Made by a program: the position numbers and the translations under genes
Assembly (NCBI GenBank): GCA_006503535.1
Contig: QYRS01000003.1
Coordinates: forward strand, 4,278,001-4,342,000
Source of the DNA: Arthrinium phaeospermum
Taxonomy: Eukaryota; Ascomycota; Sordariomycetes; Amphisphaeriales; Apiosporaceae
Direction: 5' to 3'
Length of the DNA: 64,000 nt
Shown here: in pieces, positions 10,679-21,925 of the stretch
Layout: each line of letters starts with the position of its first letter
Position numbering within the stretch: the stretch's first letter is position 1
Notes under the pieces: generated by a model
Database searches by the model: none
What the model saw: only the letters and a program-made list of their open reading frames with translations
What the model was told of the DNA's origin: nothing

Positions 10679-12638
10679 CTACTTCTCGGCAATTGCCGGC
10701 ACGTGGGCAGGGCGAAATCGGACCCAGAAAGGGGGCCTCTCCCAAAACGTCAACCACTTGAAGTCCTTCTCGAATGACAAGTCCTCGTAGTCGGGAGCCG
10801 CCTCGAGGTCGAAATGCCACAAGGTCTTGGCGATGAACAGCCGTATCACGGCCATGGCGATGGAACCGCCCGGGCAGCCTCTGGGGCCCTGACTGAAGGG
10901 CTTGGAGGCCGCGAGATTGTCGTCTTTGTATGCTGAGTTGAACCGGGGGTGGTCGGCCGGCAGCCACCTTTCCGGATGGAACTGGAGTGGGTCCGAGAAG
11001 TACCTCGAGCTCCTGGCCGCGGCGAAGTAGCTGATTTGACAGATGACCTAGTCGGTCCAATATCAACATCTGTTCTCTGGAGCGAAAGGGGCAGGGGCGC
11101 ACTTACCCCTTTCGGGATGTATTGGCCGTCCACCACCGCACCGGGACTCACGCGCGGCAAGCCGTCGACTGTCGCCTGGTGGAGTCGGAGACTCTCCCGC
11201 TGGCAAGCCTGCAGGTACTTTAGGGTCGCGGTACTCTCCGTCGTGATCGCGTCGGGGGTCGCAAAGGCGGTCCTCACCTCCTCCACCAAAGCCCCGTACG
11301 CATCGGGCGCCCCGAGGAGGAAGAATATCAGCGAGTAGAACTGGTCGGCCAGGGGCATCCAGCTAGCCAGGAGTAGCTGCGCCGCCACGTTCTCCAGGTG
11401 GTAAATGTGCTTCCGGTCCTCCGGCACGAGCGCGTCGGCAGGGACGAGCTGCTCGAAGTAGTCGAGGTGCTCCGTCCGGCCGCGGCGCTCGATGCGCGTC
11501 TGGACGTCTTCGGTGTTCATGCGGATCAGCTTCGGCATCAGGGGCCAGACGGACGGCGGGATGGTGAGGTACATTAGCGGGGTCAGGAGGCGGAACTTCC
11601 GGGTGACCTCGCTCATGGTGACGAAGAGGTTCAGCTTTAGCGTGCCACTTAGTAGAACCGAGTCCTTCACTTTGTCGCAGGTTAGCAATGTGATCGACGA
11701 TTGAGAGCTGTGCGGTCGCTTACGATCACGCATTTGGCCCATGTCGCGGCCGTAGGTCATGTCGGCGGAGAGATCCAACGCCAGCCAATCCGACCATCGT
11801 TGCATGTCAGCTCCTTTACCTTGCGTGCCGACTTCTCTCATCTGGTCGATGAAGAGGTCGATGTGCTTTAGGATGATTGCCTCTTTCGCTTTCAGGTTCC
11901 TCGTACTGAACGCGGGGGCGAGCTTCTTCGCGATTTCGCGGTGCCGCACGGGATCAGTCTCCCCCGAGATACCGCCATCGCCGGTATCCAGGGCATCGTA
12001 GCCGACTTGGACGAACAGCTCCAAGTTCTTGTCTACGGAGAGGTATATGTCTGTATCCAATTCGCGATGTTAGTTACTGAATGATTGATGGTGTATAGGG
12101 ACCCAAGTACGGCAGGGACTACTGACCTTTTGCTGCTTTTGGTGTGAGAAACACCAGCTCATTGGGACCGATCCGGACCACGTCGCCTGATTTTACCATA
12201 TCAACAACTCGCATTCACCCAGAAACAACAAGAGTATCCGACATGCCTACCGTACTGTCTGAGCACATCTTCGATGATCCATGGGTACCTCCCTGTCACC
12301 CTAATAGCCAGGGTCAGATTCGCCTCAACGGCCTGGATCCAGTGTACTGAGAGGGCACCGTTAGCACATACCTGACATATGCCCACCAAAGCCCGGTGAC
12401 GGCAGCAAGCCTTGGCCCGGGGTATTTGGAGAGCGGATGGAACTGGAGTCGGTAGACGACTTGGGCCAGGCAGTATGCAATGACCTGTGTGGAACGTTGA
12501 AGCGATTTGTGTCAGTGGAAACTGGCTCAATATCTGCGTAAGCCCGGACAGACTCACCAATGCACCTATGATGGGCAGAAGCCTGGTGTTGGCTAAATTG
12601 CTGTTCACCCGGTCGCGAAAGCTCTCTAGAAAAGCCAT
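10679..12638 (-). CDS. Cytochrome P450 with a non-canonical I-helix
   Basis: Predicted exons in transcript order: 12638-12558, 12484-12372, 12300-12251, 12186-12127, 12050-11724, 11669-11107 and 11047-10679, giving 520 residues. An N-terminal membrane anchor ([19 protein letters not shown]) leads into [10 protein letters not shown], the usual microsomal P450 start. ESLR (E369, R372) is the ExxR motif. [11 protein letters not shown] holds the haem-ligand cysteine C456. The family is close to the fungal CYP65-like/isotrichodermin-hydroxylase type by general layout. The I-helix segment that should read roughly AGxETT is ASWMPLAD (312-319). The acid/threonine pair that activates oxygen is therefore missing, although the rest is intact and no splice site can remove the segment. 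Either the enzyme uses another mechanism or activity is lost. Substrate unknown. Confidence 0.85.
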
Positions 12639-13844
12639 GCTGATATTTCCAACAGCCGGCAAGAAAACGAAGCACAAATCTGCTACCTGGCGAGATGTCA
12701 ACACCGGAGAGATTTCGAAAGTCCATTTTCAATTGAGGAGGCAGTTGCAGTTGGTTCTGATTTCCAAGCCTCAAGGGCCTAGCCAGCACCTAGCTATCCC
12801 TAGCTGCCGCCCCCTTGCGCTGAAGCGGGGTTTGTGGCACACCAATTGTGAATGGTGTGCCACGGCTAAGGCCTGCATGTTTGCGTATCGGTCGGCAGCA
12901 GCTCCCCGCGTTCTACGATGCCGATGAACTGGCGTGCTCAAAAGAACCCAGAGCTTCTAGGTAGTATTTGATGCCACCTCCACTGCTTCCGCTTGCTCGA
13001 ATAGCAACGTGCACATGATTGTATGTATCATGCAGAACCCGCCTACTTGGACTTTATTGGAGATTTCGATATCGTTCATCTCTTGAAGTGTGCAATTCTA
13101 TCACCAGGGATCGTGCACATGACGATCCTGGACCCTAAAGCCAAAGCATTCGTTGCCAGACCTGATGCTACCGATCATGTCCCCTATTCCCGACTTGCCA
13201 TGATGTATCGGGTCCAAAGAGCTTGCCAGCTTGATAGGAACGGCTATCTGTTCTGTTCCTGTCACAGGGCATCCTAGGGATACCGGCCTACAGCCCTACA
13301 AGCTGTTCCCCAGGCTTTGGTAAGAAACCTAAATATAGCGCAGCCTTGCGTTTCTCCAGATGTCGGTCTCTTCCCGGTCGCCTTGGTTTCAGCTGACAGC
13401 TTACATACGCCCACGTTCACTCGGTAAGTTCCAGAGCAGTGAGCTGACAGGCGGGGCCTATAATTAAGCTGCATGCATAATCTTTGGTCCAATTGAACAC
13501 CAGCGCAGTACACCACCCATCAAAGATGAAGACAGCCAGTCTCAAAGCAAACTTTTACAAGTGGTGGCTTAGCCCTCCAAAGTCAGACATCGCAAACTCA
13601 CAAAGTCGCCCTACAAAGGCCTACTATGCAGCAGACAGTCAACCACATATGTCATTATACCAAATCTTACAACTCTGGGGTGGCTGAATCCGATAGTGCT
13701 GATGTTCTCAAGGAACTGATGTGGTTGGATAGCCTGATGTGAATAGAAGGTATATTAGAACGTCAAAATGGTCAATGTCTATCAACATAGCGCCGTCGCT
13801 CTGCATGATTGCTTATCTCTGTAAAATCGTCTAACCGCATTATC
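12639..13844. other. Divergent intergenic region
   Basis: About 1.2 kb between the start of the P450 gene (-) and the start of the membrane-protein gene (+), so it should hold both promoters. It contains a perfect 11-base inverted repeat at 12834-12863. Open frames of up to 146 codons are present but show no family resemblance. Confidence 0.6.
12834..12863. promoter_or_regulatory. Perfect inverted repeat, possible dimeric regulator site
   Basis: GTGGCACACCA at 12834-12844 is the exact reverse complement of TGGTGTGCCAC at 12853-12863, with an 8-base spacer. It lies about 200 bases upstream of the P450 start codon. The arrangement suits a dimeric transcription factor such as a Zn2Cys6 protein, or a small hairpin. 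No factor can be named. Confidence 0.55.
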
Positions 13845-16151
13845 ATGTCGTCCCAACTATTGAAGGATAGGGATACCCTCATAGACTGGTCAGCGCTGCC
13901 AGATCAGTCGCACATCTCCCCGACCTTTCAGACAGAGGGTTTCGCAACTGTACCTTTGGAGTCCGCATGCCCCCAAGACGATATTTCCTGCGAAGAAACT
14001 GCCTCCTCAACCCCTTACGAAAGTTCCGTCTTCTCCGAAAGCTCGACCCTCCCTGAGCTAGATCACCACCGTACCCGGACCTTTCGTGACAAGCTGGGTC
14101 TCACCGGGCTGCTAGTATTGACGATGGGAACCATTTGCCTTCTTGGGACGCCCTGCTTCCTTATCTTCCTTTGGCATGGGGCAAGGCAGGTAGGACTGCA
14201 CCAGGACCCCGGCAGTGTCTGGACCAGGATCGTTTTCTCGAACTGGGCGACCAGGAGCATCACCATATGTGCCACTTTGATCCGCTCAGCTATCACGGCG
14301 CAGGCGGCACTCGTTACCTCCATGGTAGCTTCCATCCTTGTCGAATCTGCCGGCGTCAATATCGAGGACCTCCCTATGCTGTCGGTTCTGCGCGCCATCA
14401 AAGTCTCACCCCTCAATCTGTTGATCCCAAATGTTATGAGGGGCGGACCGCGCCGCCTGATTGGAACATTGTGCACAGCGGCCATAATTGCCAGTTCAGT
14501 CTTGACGATTGTCAGCCAGCTGACATCGACCATCCTTCTGTCCGACTTCAACACCACCCCCATACCCGCACCCCAGGCGGTGGATTATCTGGTCATAGGG
14601 GGGTTCGTCATCGGAGGCGACAGCAACAACTACGGCTACGGCTCAGCACCCGCCAACTGGTGGCGGTTCGCGGAATACAAGGGATCGCCCAGGAACGTCA
14701 CGGAAGTTGGGGACACCACATTCACCGACACGGGCCGCGTCTTCCGGGCGGCCATCCCATCGTCCGACCAGGTGTTTCGCGAGAACCTGCGGCACTACGA
14801 GGGCCCAGCCAACACCTGGGACGCCCGCGTCGTTTGTCTGAACCCGAAGCTGTCGCACATCAGCTTCTCGACTAACGACTACTACGACACCGCGGAGCTG
14901 CACGGAACCGTCGATTTCGACCTCACCAACGACACCTACTCGGGCCTGCGAGTAGGCAACAGTGGCAACAGAACCAATGCTTCCTTTACATGCACCGTGC
15001 CCTACCGAGACGGAGCCTCTATCTGCATATTGGACTCTGACATCTCTCTGAAGGCTCCTACGGAAGATGTCCAACCCATATACAGCGAAATGGCCGGCCG
15101 TTACGTACTAGTCCGTTGGAACTTCTCGCCCAACGAAACCAAGACGGTGTCGGACGAGACCCTGGCGGATCTGAAGACGCTCGTCAACATATCCACCAAC
15201 GCATGGCCCCGGGACTGGCAACAGCAGCACCGAAAGTCGTGGACGGAGCTGATCAGCCCGTCCGGCGCCGACGTGTTCGGCATCTCGGCCTGCTTCACCA
15301 TGGACGGCCTCCCCACGACGGGGCAGCCGGTCTCCATGTCGGCCAACTCGTCCTCCCTCGAGCCCAAGCTGGGCTATACGCGATCCGCCTCCAAGCCTTT
15401 GCTGGCGTCCCAGGAGCCGACGCTGCAGATCCGGGGGCAGATGGGCGTGTACCCCGACGAGCAAACCCTGGAGGAGCGCGGCGTACTCTCCCTGACGTTC
15501 CAAGACGGCCACTGCCACAACCGCTGTTACGTCCTGTCCGGCGGCAACAAGAGCAGCAGCCACAGCGACACCGTCGTCCTCGGCGGCCTGGGCGCCGCCC
15601 TCGCCCGCTCCCGGACCCTGCCCCTGTCGGTGAACCGGCAGCTCCTCACGCTCGTGGACAAGAGCGAGCGGAAAGTGCAGCAGGCGCACGCCTGCCTCGT
15701 GCTCGACATTCTCGCCACGGCCGACGACCCGGCCCTGGCCGTGCAGTCGCTGTCGACGGCGCTAGTGCAGATGCTGCACTTCGACGAGGACTACCGCTGG
15801 AACACGACGGCGGCCGCCGCCTACACGGTGGCCGCCGCGGTCGCGGTGCCGTCGTCGAGCAGCCGCGCCGGGCTCATCGCGGTTATGGGTATGATCGCGG
15901 CGCACCTGTTCGTGCTGGCCGCCGTCGTGCTGCCCGCGTTCCTGGGGCGGACGCGGGTGACGCTGCTGGGGAACATGTGGCTCGCCGTGGCGCAGACCAT
16001 GTCGGATCGGACGCTCGAGGTCTTGGCGCATAGCCACGACCTGACGGATAAGGAGGTGACCAAAGTCCTGCACGGTCCGAGGAAAGGGCCCGGGCTGCCG
16101 GGGGTGATTCGACGGCGACATAATGGGCGGGCGGAGTTTGGCCCACGATAA
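13845..16151 (+). CDS. Large fungal multi-pass membrane protein, function unknown
   Basis: A single uninterrupted frame of 768 residues from the ATG at 13845. A cytosolic Ser/Thr-rich head of about 85 residues is followed by hydrophobic segments: LGLTGLLVLTMGTICLLG (TM1), a second around ICATLIRSAITAQAAL, and a third around LCTAAIIASSVLTIVS. A long extracytoplasmic domain of roughly 430 residues has several N-glycosylation sequons (for example NVTE, NDTY, NRTN, NASF, NSSS) and cysteine-containing motifs. Near the C terminus come two more hydrophobic stretches (AGLIAVMGMIAAHLFVLAAV) and a basic tail. This layout recurs in many uncharacterised Sordariomycete plasma-membrane proteins. No transporter or enzyme motif is visible. 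The 5' half has mixed codon use and the 3' half is very GC-rich. Confidence 0.75.
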   Translation: MSSQLLKDRDTLIDWSALPDQSHISPTFQTEGFATVPLESACPQDDISCEETASSTPYESSVFSESSTLPELDHHRTRTFRDKLGLTGLLVLTMGTICLLGTPCFLIFLWHGARQVGLHQDPGSVWTRIVFSNWATRSITICATLIRSAITAQAALVTSMVASILVESAGVNIEDLPMLSVLRAIKVSPLNLLIPNVMRGGPRRLIGTLCTAAIIASSVLTIVSQLTSTILLSDFNTTPIPAPQAVDYLVIGGFVIGGDSNNYGYGSAPANWWRFAEYKGSPRNVTEVGDTTFTDTGRVFRAAIPSSDQVFRENLRHYEGPANTWDARVVCLNPKLSHISFSTNDYYDTAELHGTVDFDLTNDTYSGLRVGNSGNRTNASFTCTVPYRDGASICILDSDISLKAPTEDVQPIYSEMAGRYVLVRWNFSPNETKTVSDETLADLKTLVNISTNAWPRDWQQQHRKSWTELISPSGADVFGISACFTMDGLPTTGQPVSMSANSSSLEPKLGYTRSASKPLLASQEPTLQIRGQMGVYPDEQTLEERGVLSLTFQDGHCHNRCYVLSGGNKSSSHSDTVVLGGLGAALARSRTLPLSVNRQLLTLVDKSERKVQQAHACLVLDILATADDPALAVQSLSTALVQMLHFDEDYRWNTTAAAAYTVAAAVAVPSSSSRAGLIAVMGMIAAHLFVLAAVVLPAFLGRTRVTLLGNMWLAVAQTMSDRTLEVLAHSHDLTDKEVTKVLHGPRKGPGLPGVIRRRHNGRAEFGPR

Positions 16152-16583
16152 TTGGGGAGGTGTTAGTGCTGGGGCGTGCCCCTTGCCAGCGGCCTTGCTC
16201 GACCGCATTGAAACCTACGGGCTACCTTGTACCTACCCTGTAGCCGCGCTTTACACCATATCCAAGGCCGTTAGCTGCTACCCTGTAGGCATTACCCTGT
16301 AGCTACCCTGTAGCTCTGCTGCCCGTTCAATAGGCCTCCTGGCCCTGACCGCACGGGAGACATGCCTGCCAGGTAGTCAGATCAAGTCCACAGCGTCACA
16401 AGCGAATAGAAAAGATGAAACATGAACATCTTCATTAATCACTTAATCATAGCACGTTATCAGAACTCCCAAGTCCTGCCATCATCTCCTTGCAGGGCTC
16501 AGGTCAGCAATCGGCAGTCGCTGCCAGACCTGTGTCTCACAATACATCTTGACTCTACCACTCGTCCCTCCCTTTTGCCGACG
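16152..16583. other. Intergenic region between convergent genes
   Basis: Holds the 3' regions of the membrane-protein gene (+) and the monooxygenase gene (-), plus the TACCCTGTAG repeat cluster at 16234-16313. No coding signal. Confidence 0.6.
16234..16313. repeat. Cluster of four TACCCTGTAG decamers
   Basis: Exact copies of TACCCTGTAG occur at 16234, 16279, 16293 and 16304, with a degenerate copy (TACCTTGTAC) just before at about 16223. Spacing is irregular, so it is not a simple tandem array. It lies between two convergent genes and may be a 3'-end or boundary element, or a decayed microsatellite. Confidence 0.7.
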
Positions 16584-18197
16584 CTATTGCCGTGACTGGC
16601 TACCCATGCCGCTGACCTCAGCATCGGCACCGCCCCAAATGGCACTCATCACTGACTCCCCTAGCGTCACATGCCCTTTTGAAGCAGCCATCACCCAGAG
16701 CAGCGCAGCCAAGACGACCACCAGCACCAGGGCGAGCAGGACCTGGAACACGGCCCGCTGCAGGTCGTCCTTCTGCTTGATGACGGAGAAGCGCTCCGAC
16801 GAGAAGGCGACCCGCGAGTACAGCGTCCGCCAGCCGAGCCCCGGGAAATGCGTCTGCAGCGCCTCCTCGAGCCGCCGCCGCAGCAGCTGCGGGTACTGCG
16901 TCGCCCGCAGACCGTTGCGCATGACGTGGTAGTTGTCGAGGGCCAGCTGGTTCATGACGGCGACGTCGGGCTGGCGGTGGGCGCTGTACTCGGCGAGGGG
17001 CTCAGAAGCTGGCGAAGACGACTCCAAGCCGAGGGGGTCAATGTACTGCTGCTGGTGCTGCACCTTTCGGCCGCACGTCAGACGGTCCAGGTAGCCGTCG
17101 TCGAACAGCACGCGCACGTCCTCGAGGCCCGTGTTGAGGCCCTGCCCGTAAAAGGGCACCATGGTGTGCGCCGCGTCGCCGACGAGCACGCACGCGTCCC
17201 CGTAGCTGACGGGCGCGACGCGCAGGTCGTGCAGGGCCGCGGGCTGTGTTTCCGAAAATTGGGCGGCCAGCTCGGCGGGCGTGAGGAGCCGCGGCACGAT
17301 GCCCGGGAAGTGCGCGTCGAAGAAGCCGACGAGCCCGCGCGGTCGCGGCGGGCGGCGTGGGCGCGGAGACGGCGGAAGACGGCCTCGGGGGCAAAGAGGT
17401 TGCAGGTGAAGGTGCCCTGCGGGTTCGGCAGGGCGATGAACATGAAGTCGCGCGTCGGCCAGACGTGGAGGCGGTCCAGGGGCAGTTTGGGCTGGCCGTC
17501 CGGGCCCTGCGGGATGTGGAACTCGCACCACCACGTGTCGAGCCAGCGGGTCGTCGTGTTCAGGTGGCTGAAGCGGGCGAGGTGGTGGCGGACGGCGGAG
17601 TGGGAGCCGTCGGCGCCGAGGAGCAGGTCGAAGCGGGCGCGGGTGAAGGACTGGGCGCCGAACGGGTCCGACCGCGAGTCGGTGAAGATGGCTTCCTTGG
17701 CGTTCAGGTCGGCATGGAGAAGCTTCCGGTTGAAGAAGACCCGGGCGTTGGGGAGGGCGAAGACGCGGTTCAGCAGGACCATGCGCAGGTCTTCCCGGCT
17801 CACGACGGTGAGGTCCTTTCCCTCGGTGCTGTAGCGGACCTGGGTCGTCGTCAGTTCGCCCGTCGCGCTCGCGCCGTGGACTTCGCGCGAGTGCACGCCG
17901 ATGGTCCCTTTGAGGACGTCGCGGACGAGATCCCTGTCGCCGCTGCGCTCCAGCGCTTTGAAGCCGCGGTCTGACATGGTGATGTTGATCGACTTTCCGA
18001 CCTGGTGCGTCGTCGTCTTCTCTTCGCATCTGGGGTCTGCCACTCGGGTCAGCTATTTTCGCAGACATAGAAGGGCATGGGAAGATAGATAACGTACCTC
18101 CTCTCATCTCGTAGACCTCGACTTCGTGACCCCGGAGGCCGGCGTAGAGGGCCGCCAGTGCACCGACGGGACCGCCACCACAGATAACTACTTTCAT
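16584..18197 (-). pseudogene. Kynurenine 3-monooxygenase-like flavoprotein, frame broken
   Basis: Exon 1 is 18197-18098 and exon 2 is 18042-16584. The protein starts with a Rossmann FAD fold, VVICGGGPVGALAALYA, continues with KSINITMSDRG, the DG motif DLLLGADGSHSAVR, VWPTRDFMFIALPNP, and the second FAD motif VLVGDAAHTMVPFYGQGLN. It ends with a C-terminal membrane segment (LLALVLVVVLAALLWVMA). This order and the C-terminal anchor match fungal kynurenine 3-monooxygenase (BNA4 type), which hydroxylates L-kynurenine at the outer mitochondrial membrane for NAD synthesis. The frame changes at about 17330-17345: upstream reading ends in DRAG and the homologous continuation (LVGFFDAHFPG) is in another frame. 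One missing base in a CG-rich run would explain this. It may be a paralogue, a pseudogene or an assembly error; both halves look well conserved. Confidence 0.75.
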
Positions 18198-19943
18198 GAT
18201 GGGCTAAGGGAGTGATGGGGTGTTTTCGAGGGTTGGATGGCAGATCAGACAATCAAGATTCAGACAAGACGTTTCGATCTTCGTTCTTCTTATGTCTTGA
18301 TCGGCGAGGGTGGAGAGATATGAGATGAGGAACTCTGGGCTGAGCAGAGCGCCGTCTTTTTGTACTCCACGGGAAGGGACCCTGTCCATCAGCAAGCACT
18401 TGACGTCGTGCTGTACCTTTTGCTTGTTCGCGCTGGGGAAGTCAGTCCCATCATGTCCTTGTCACTCAAAATGAGTTCCCGCCGTCGCTACATACCGCCT
18501 GATCTAGCCTCTCGCCTGTTCCCCCTACGTCGTCACGATGGCCAGGAAGGGCCCAGACATACCTAAACGCATAGCAGCGGGCATGATCGAGCACGAAACG
18601 GCCCTTGTGGTGGCAAATAAATGGTGGACGCTTACTCCTCCTGGTCCGGGGACCTGGGTATACAGGCAGATTGGCAGTTTTGGGCATTGTCGTGGAGCGG
18701 TTTTGTCATTGGCGTCTACACGTGCGCAGCCTCATACGCAGGGTCTAGTATGCAGGGTCCCGTATGCAGGATCTGCGGCGTAATAGTAGTAGGACCTGGT
18801 TATAGATTGGGGCTAGTCCTTGATCCTTGGCTTTCTGTGGAGGTCGGGTGGCTTCCCAGTTGGTTTCGGCTAACCCGGTCCGCGCCGGGGTAACCCGTAA
18901 TTATCCTGTCCCCAGACAGAATGGAGTCGGAGCCCCGCTAAAAGCCGATCAGTATACTGATACTGATACTAGGGTCTGCTAGCTGGGATCGAACGCCAGA
19001 TGGTCGTGTCTCCTTTCTGTTTCTTCTCCTTTTTATTGTCACCCGCGTGTCTCAAAAAGATGACGCGGTTCGAGTTGCCTGGTCTGATGATACAGCATAA
19101 TGATGGACGGCCGAAAGTTTCCTTGGCGCAGCTTGGCTAGCGAAAGGCCACCCACGTAGACAAACCCAAATGAGGGCAGTCACTGTTATCTCAGACCCCC
19201 TACATGCACTAAACTGTCTTTATTTCGAAGTTGATCGCGGAGTAGGCTGTGGTTGTTAATAACGTCGCCGTGGCAGTGTTGAGCCCACGGCCGTGACGTC
19301 GACGAGGGCTCGAGGGCATCGGTAGATGGCTGAGCGCCCGAGCCGGGCCAAGAAATTGTCAACTGGCTTGGAAAGACCAAAGTAGCCTGATTACCTACTA
19401 TTACTACTCCATACTTTATGTAGACAGATGCCTTGCAGGTGGCGCCACCTACGTAGCCACGCCCACCAAATAAGCATTTCTCACCTGGACTAGGTCCCGA
19501 TCCTACGGTTCAGATACCCAGGCCAGATCCTTGGTAATCAGTCCAAGCTCACCATCGGCACCTTGTGCGTCATTGGCGGGCTGGGTGGCTGGTGGTAGAA
19601 CGCTCCAGGGTCTGCATTGGCTGGTTCGTGTAAGCACTAGGTATGTATCATGTGGGATTAGGCAATCATTAGTGCCAATACCAAGCTTTCTCCTCCCCGC
19701 ACCGTTTGGGGACCAGGCCCCCCCGGCCTTTACAACGTACGGACGAAAATAGAACGTGTACTACTAGTAGTACACCTCGGCCCACTCAAACCAAAACGTA
19801 GTCCCAAGTCGTTCCGTGAGTCTATTACCCCTGCTCCCTCCCACCACACTCGTCTCCATTTCCCCCCATTCCCTTCCTTCTTTGTCAATCGCCCGGTCAG
19901 GTTCGTGGACGTTCTGCGAGGACTCAAGACCATAGAATTCATC
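18198..19943. other. Divergent intergenic region
   Basis: About 1.75 kb between the starts of the monooxygenase (-) and the MFS gene (+). It contains short repeated motifs (TATGCAGG near 18740-18775; GATACTGATACT near 18955) and a pyrimidine-rich leader from 19830 to 19900 before the MFS start. No gene found. Confidence 0.55.
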
Positions 19944-21797
19944 ATGGCTGCAGCCGCGACCACAACGGTCGAGTTGTCCGACCTCCCCCGCGCGCATATG
20001 AACGGAGAAAAGGCAGCGCGTTCGGACAACAACTTGCGCAACACACATAGCCCCCACAACGACGATGCCGCCTCGACCACCAGCGGCGACGGCGCCCCGG
20101 CCGAAGCGCTCGTCTCCACGACGCACGGTCGGCAGTTCAGCGCGACCAAGTCGACCCTCATCATCGTCGTGTTGACGGGCGTGAGCTTCCTCAACACCAT
20201 GGGCTCCGGCATCCTGACCGTCTCGCTGCCCGTCATGGCGGGCGACCTGGGTCTCGACGACTCGCTGCTGCTGTGGCCGGCCTCCGTCTACGCCCTGGCG
20301 GCGGGCTGCACGCTGCTGTTGTTCGGGGCCGTGGGCGACCTCGTCGGCCCCCGCCGGCTCTGGCTCGTCGGCGCCGCGCTCTACGGCTTCTTCACGCTCG
20401 GCGTCGGCCTCGCCCGCTCCGGCGCCCAGCTCATCGCCTTCCGCACCGTCCTCGGCGTGGCCATCGCCATGTGCCTGCCCACCGCCCTCAGCGTGACCGT
20501 CCACGCCTTCCGCCCGGGCCGCTGGCGCAACATGGCCTTTGCGTGCCAGGGGATGGGGCAGCCCCTGGGGTATTCTTTCGGGCTCATCCTCGGCGGCGTC
20601 TTCGCGGGGACCGACGTCGGCTGGCGCTGGGGGTTTTATGCGTCGGCTATCCTCAACTTTCTGTTGGTGTTGGCGGCTTTCCCCGCGCTGCCGGCGCCGG
20701 CGCGGGAGAAGGAGTTTACGTTCGGGTCACTGCTTCGGGATGTGGATTGGATTGGGGCGTGCTGTTTGAGTCTGTCGCTGGGGCTGCTTTCTTATGTTTT
20801 CTCGTATGTATCTTTCGATGGCCCCGTTGATCAGCATTCCTCATCTACACTCCCTTCAGCCTACTGACGTCACGAAATTGGGACACAGCGTCGTGAGTCG
20901 CGATTACAACAGCCTCAAGTCGGCCCCGAACATCGTGCTGCTGGTCCTGGCCGTCCTCCTCATCCCCGGCTTCGCCCTCTGGGCCGAGTGGCAGGAGCGC
21001 CGCGGGCGGCCGGCGCTCATCCCCAACAGCCTCTGGAAGAACGCGGCCTTTACTTCGACCTGCGTCATCGTCTTCTTCACCTGGGCCGTCTTCAACGCGT
21101 TCCAGTACTTCAGCGCCCTGTTCTTCGAGCGCGTGCTGCATCTCTCGGCGCTTCAGGCGGCGGTCCGGTTTCTGCCGATGGTCTTTGTCGGGGCGGCTAC
21201 CAATGTGGTGAGTGGTTTGCTTTCTGTCACTCACCGGCTGCATATTGTTTTTCTCCAACTGACACGAACTGTGTTTTTAGGTCACGGGGTATTGTGTGGA
21301 TAAGGTCCACGTTCGGGACCTTGTTGCATACTCTGCCGTTATCAGTATGGTTTGCCCACTCATTATGGCTCTCATTCAGCCGTCCTGGATCTACTGGCAA
21401 GGCGCTTTCATTGCGATGCTGCTTATCCCGCTGCATCCTGATGGTAAGTATTCTCCCTCTGCAGGCCATGCCACATTTCCCAGACTGACGTCCATCCCCA
21501 GTCCTATTCACCGTGTCGAGCCTCATCATCTCCAAGGCGTACCCCGGCAAGTCCCAGTCCCTGGCCGGGGCCGTGTTCAATGCCATTTCGCAGGTCGGGA
21601 ACTCGGTGGGTCTGGCCGTGACGGCCGCCATCAGCTCGTCCGTCACGCAGCATCGCGCCGCGGACGAGGCGGACGAGGAGAAACTGTTGGCGGGGTACCA
21701 CGCGGCGTTCTGGACCATGTTCGCCTCCATGGTCGTCGTGGTCTTCGTTTCCTTCTTCGGACTCAAACAGGGAGGGAAGGTCGGGGCTTCCAAATGA
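19944..21797 (+). CDS. Major facilitator superfamily drug/metabolite exporter (DHA type)
   Basis: Predicted exons 19944-20803, 20889-21207, 21281-21443 and 21502-21797 give 545 residues. A hydrophilic head of about 70 residues precedes the membrane core. GDLVGPRRLWLVG is the loop 2-3 motif A of MFS proteins. CQGMGQPLGYSFGLILGG is the motif C region typical of drug:H+ antiporters. Length and spacing fit the 14-helix fungal exporters related to aflatoxin-cluster and multidrug pumps of the plasma membrane. The ATG at 19944 is the first in frame with that head. The gene ends 128 bases from the convergent rhodopsin-fold gene. The cargo cannot be inferred; neighbouring genes do not form a clear pathway. 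Confidence 0.88.
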
Positions 21798-21925
21798 GTG
21801 CATAGAACATACATGTTTGCAAGTATATGAGACATAATATACAGTTAAAATAGATGGCCTTCATGTACCGATAGTATCTACCCAACTCACATATATATGC
21901 ACGAGCTTACTTATCATGTCCAACC

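Noticed and set aside
15116..16033. Open frame of 305 codons on the + strand inside the membrane-protein gene
   Set aside because: Arg/Pro/Gly-rich shadow frame in GC-rich coding DNA; the real frame is the 768-residue one.
16234..16313. Interstitial telomere repeat
   Set aside because: The unit is TACCCTGTAG, not the fungal TTAGGG/CCCTAA repeat.
18985..18994. tRNA-like B-box (GTTCGATCCC on the minus strand)
   Set aside because: No A-box at the right distance and the flanks do not fold into a cloverleaf.
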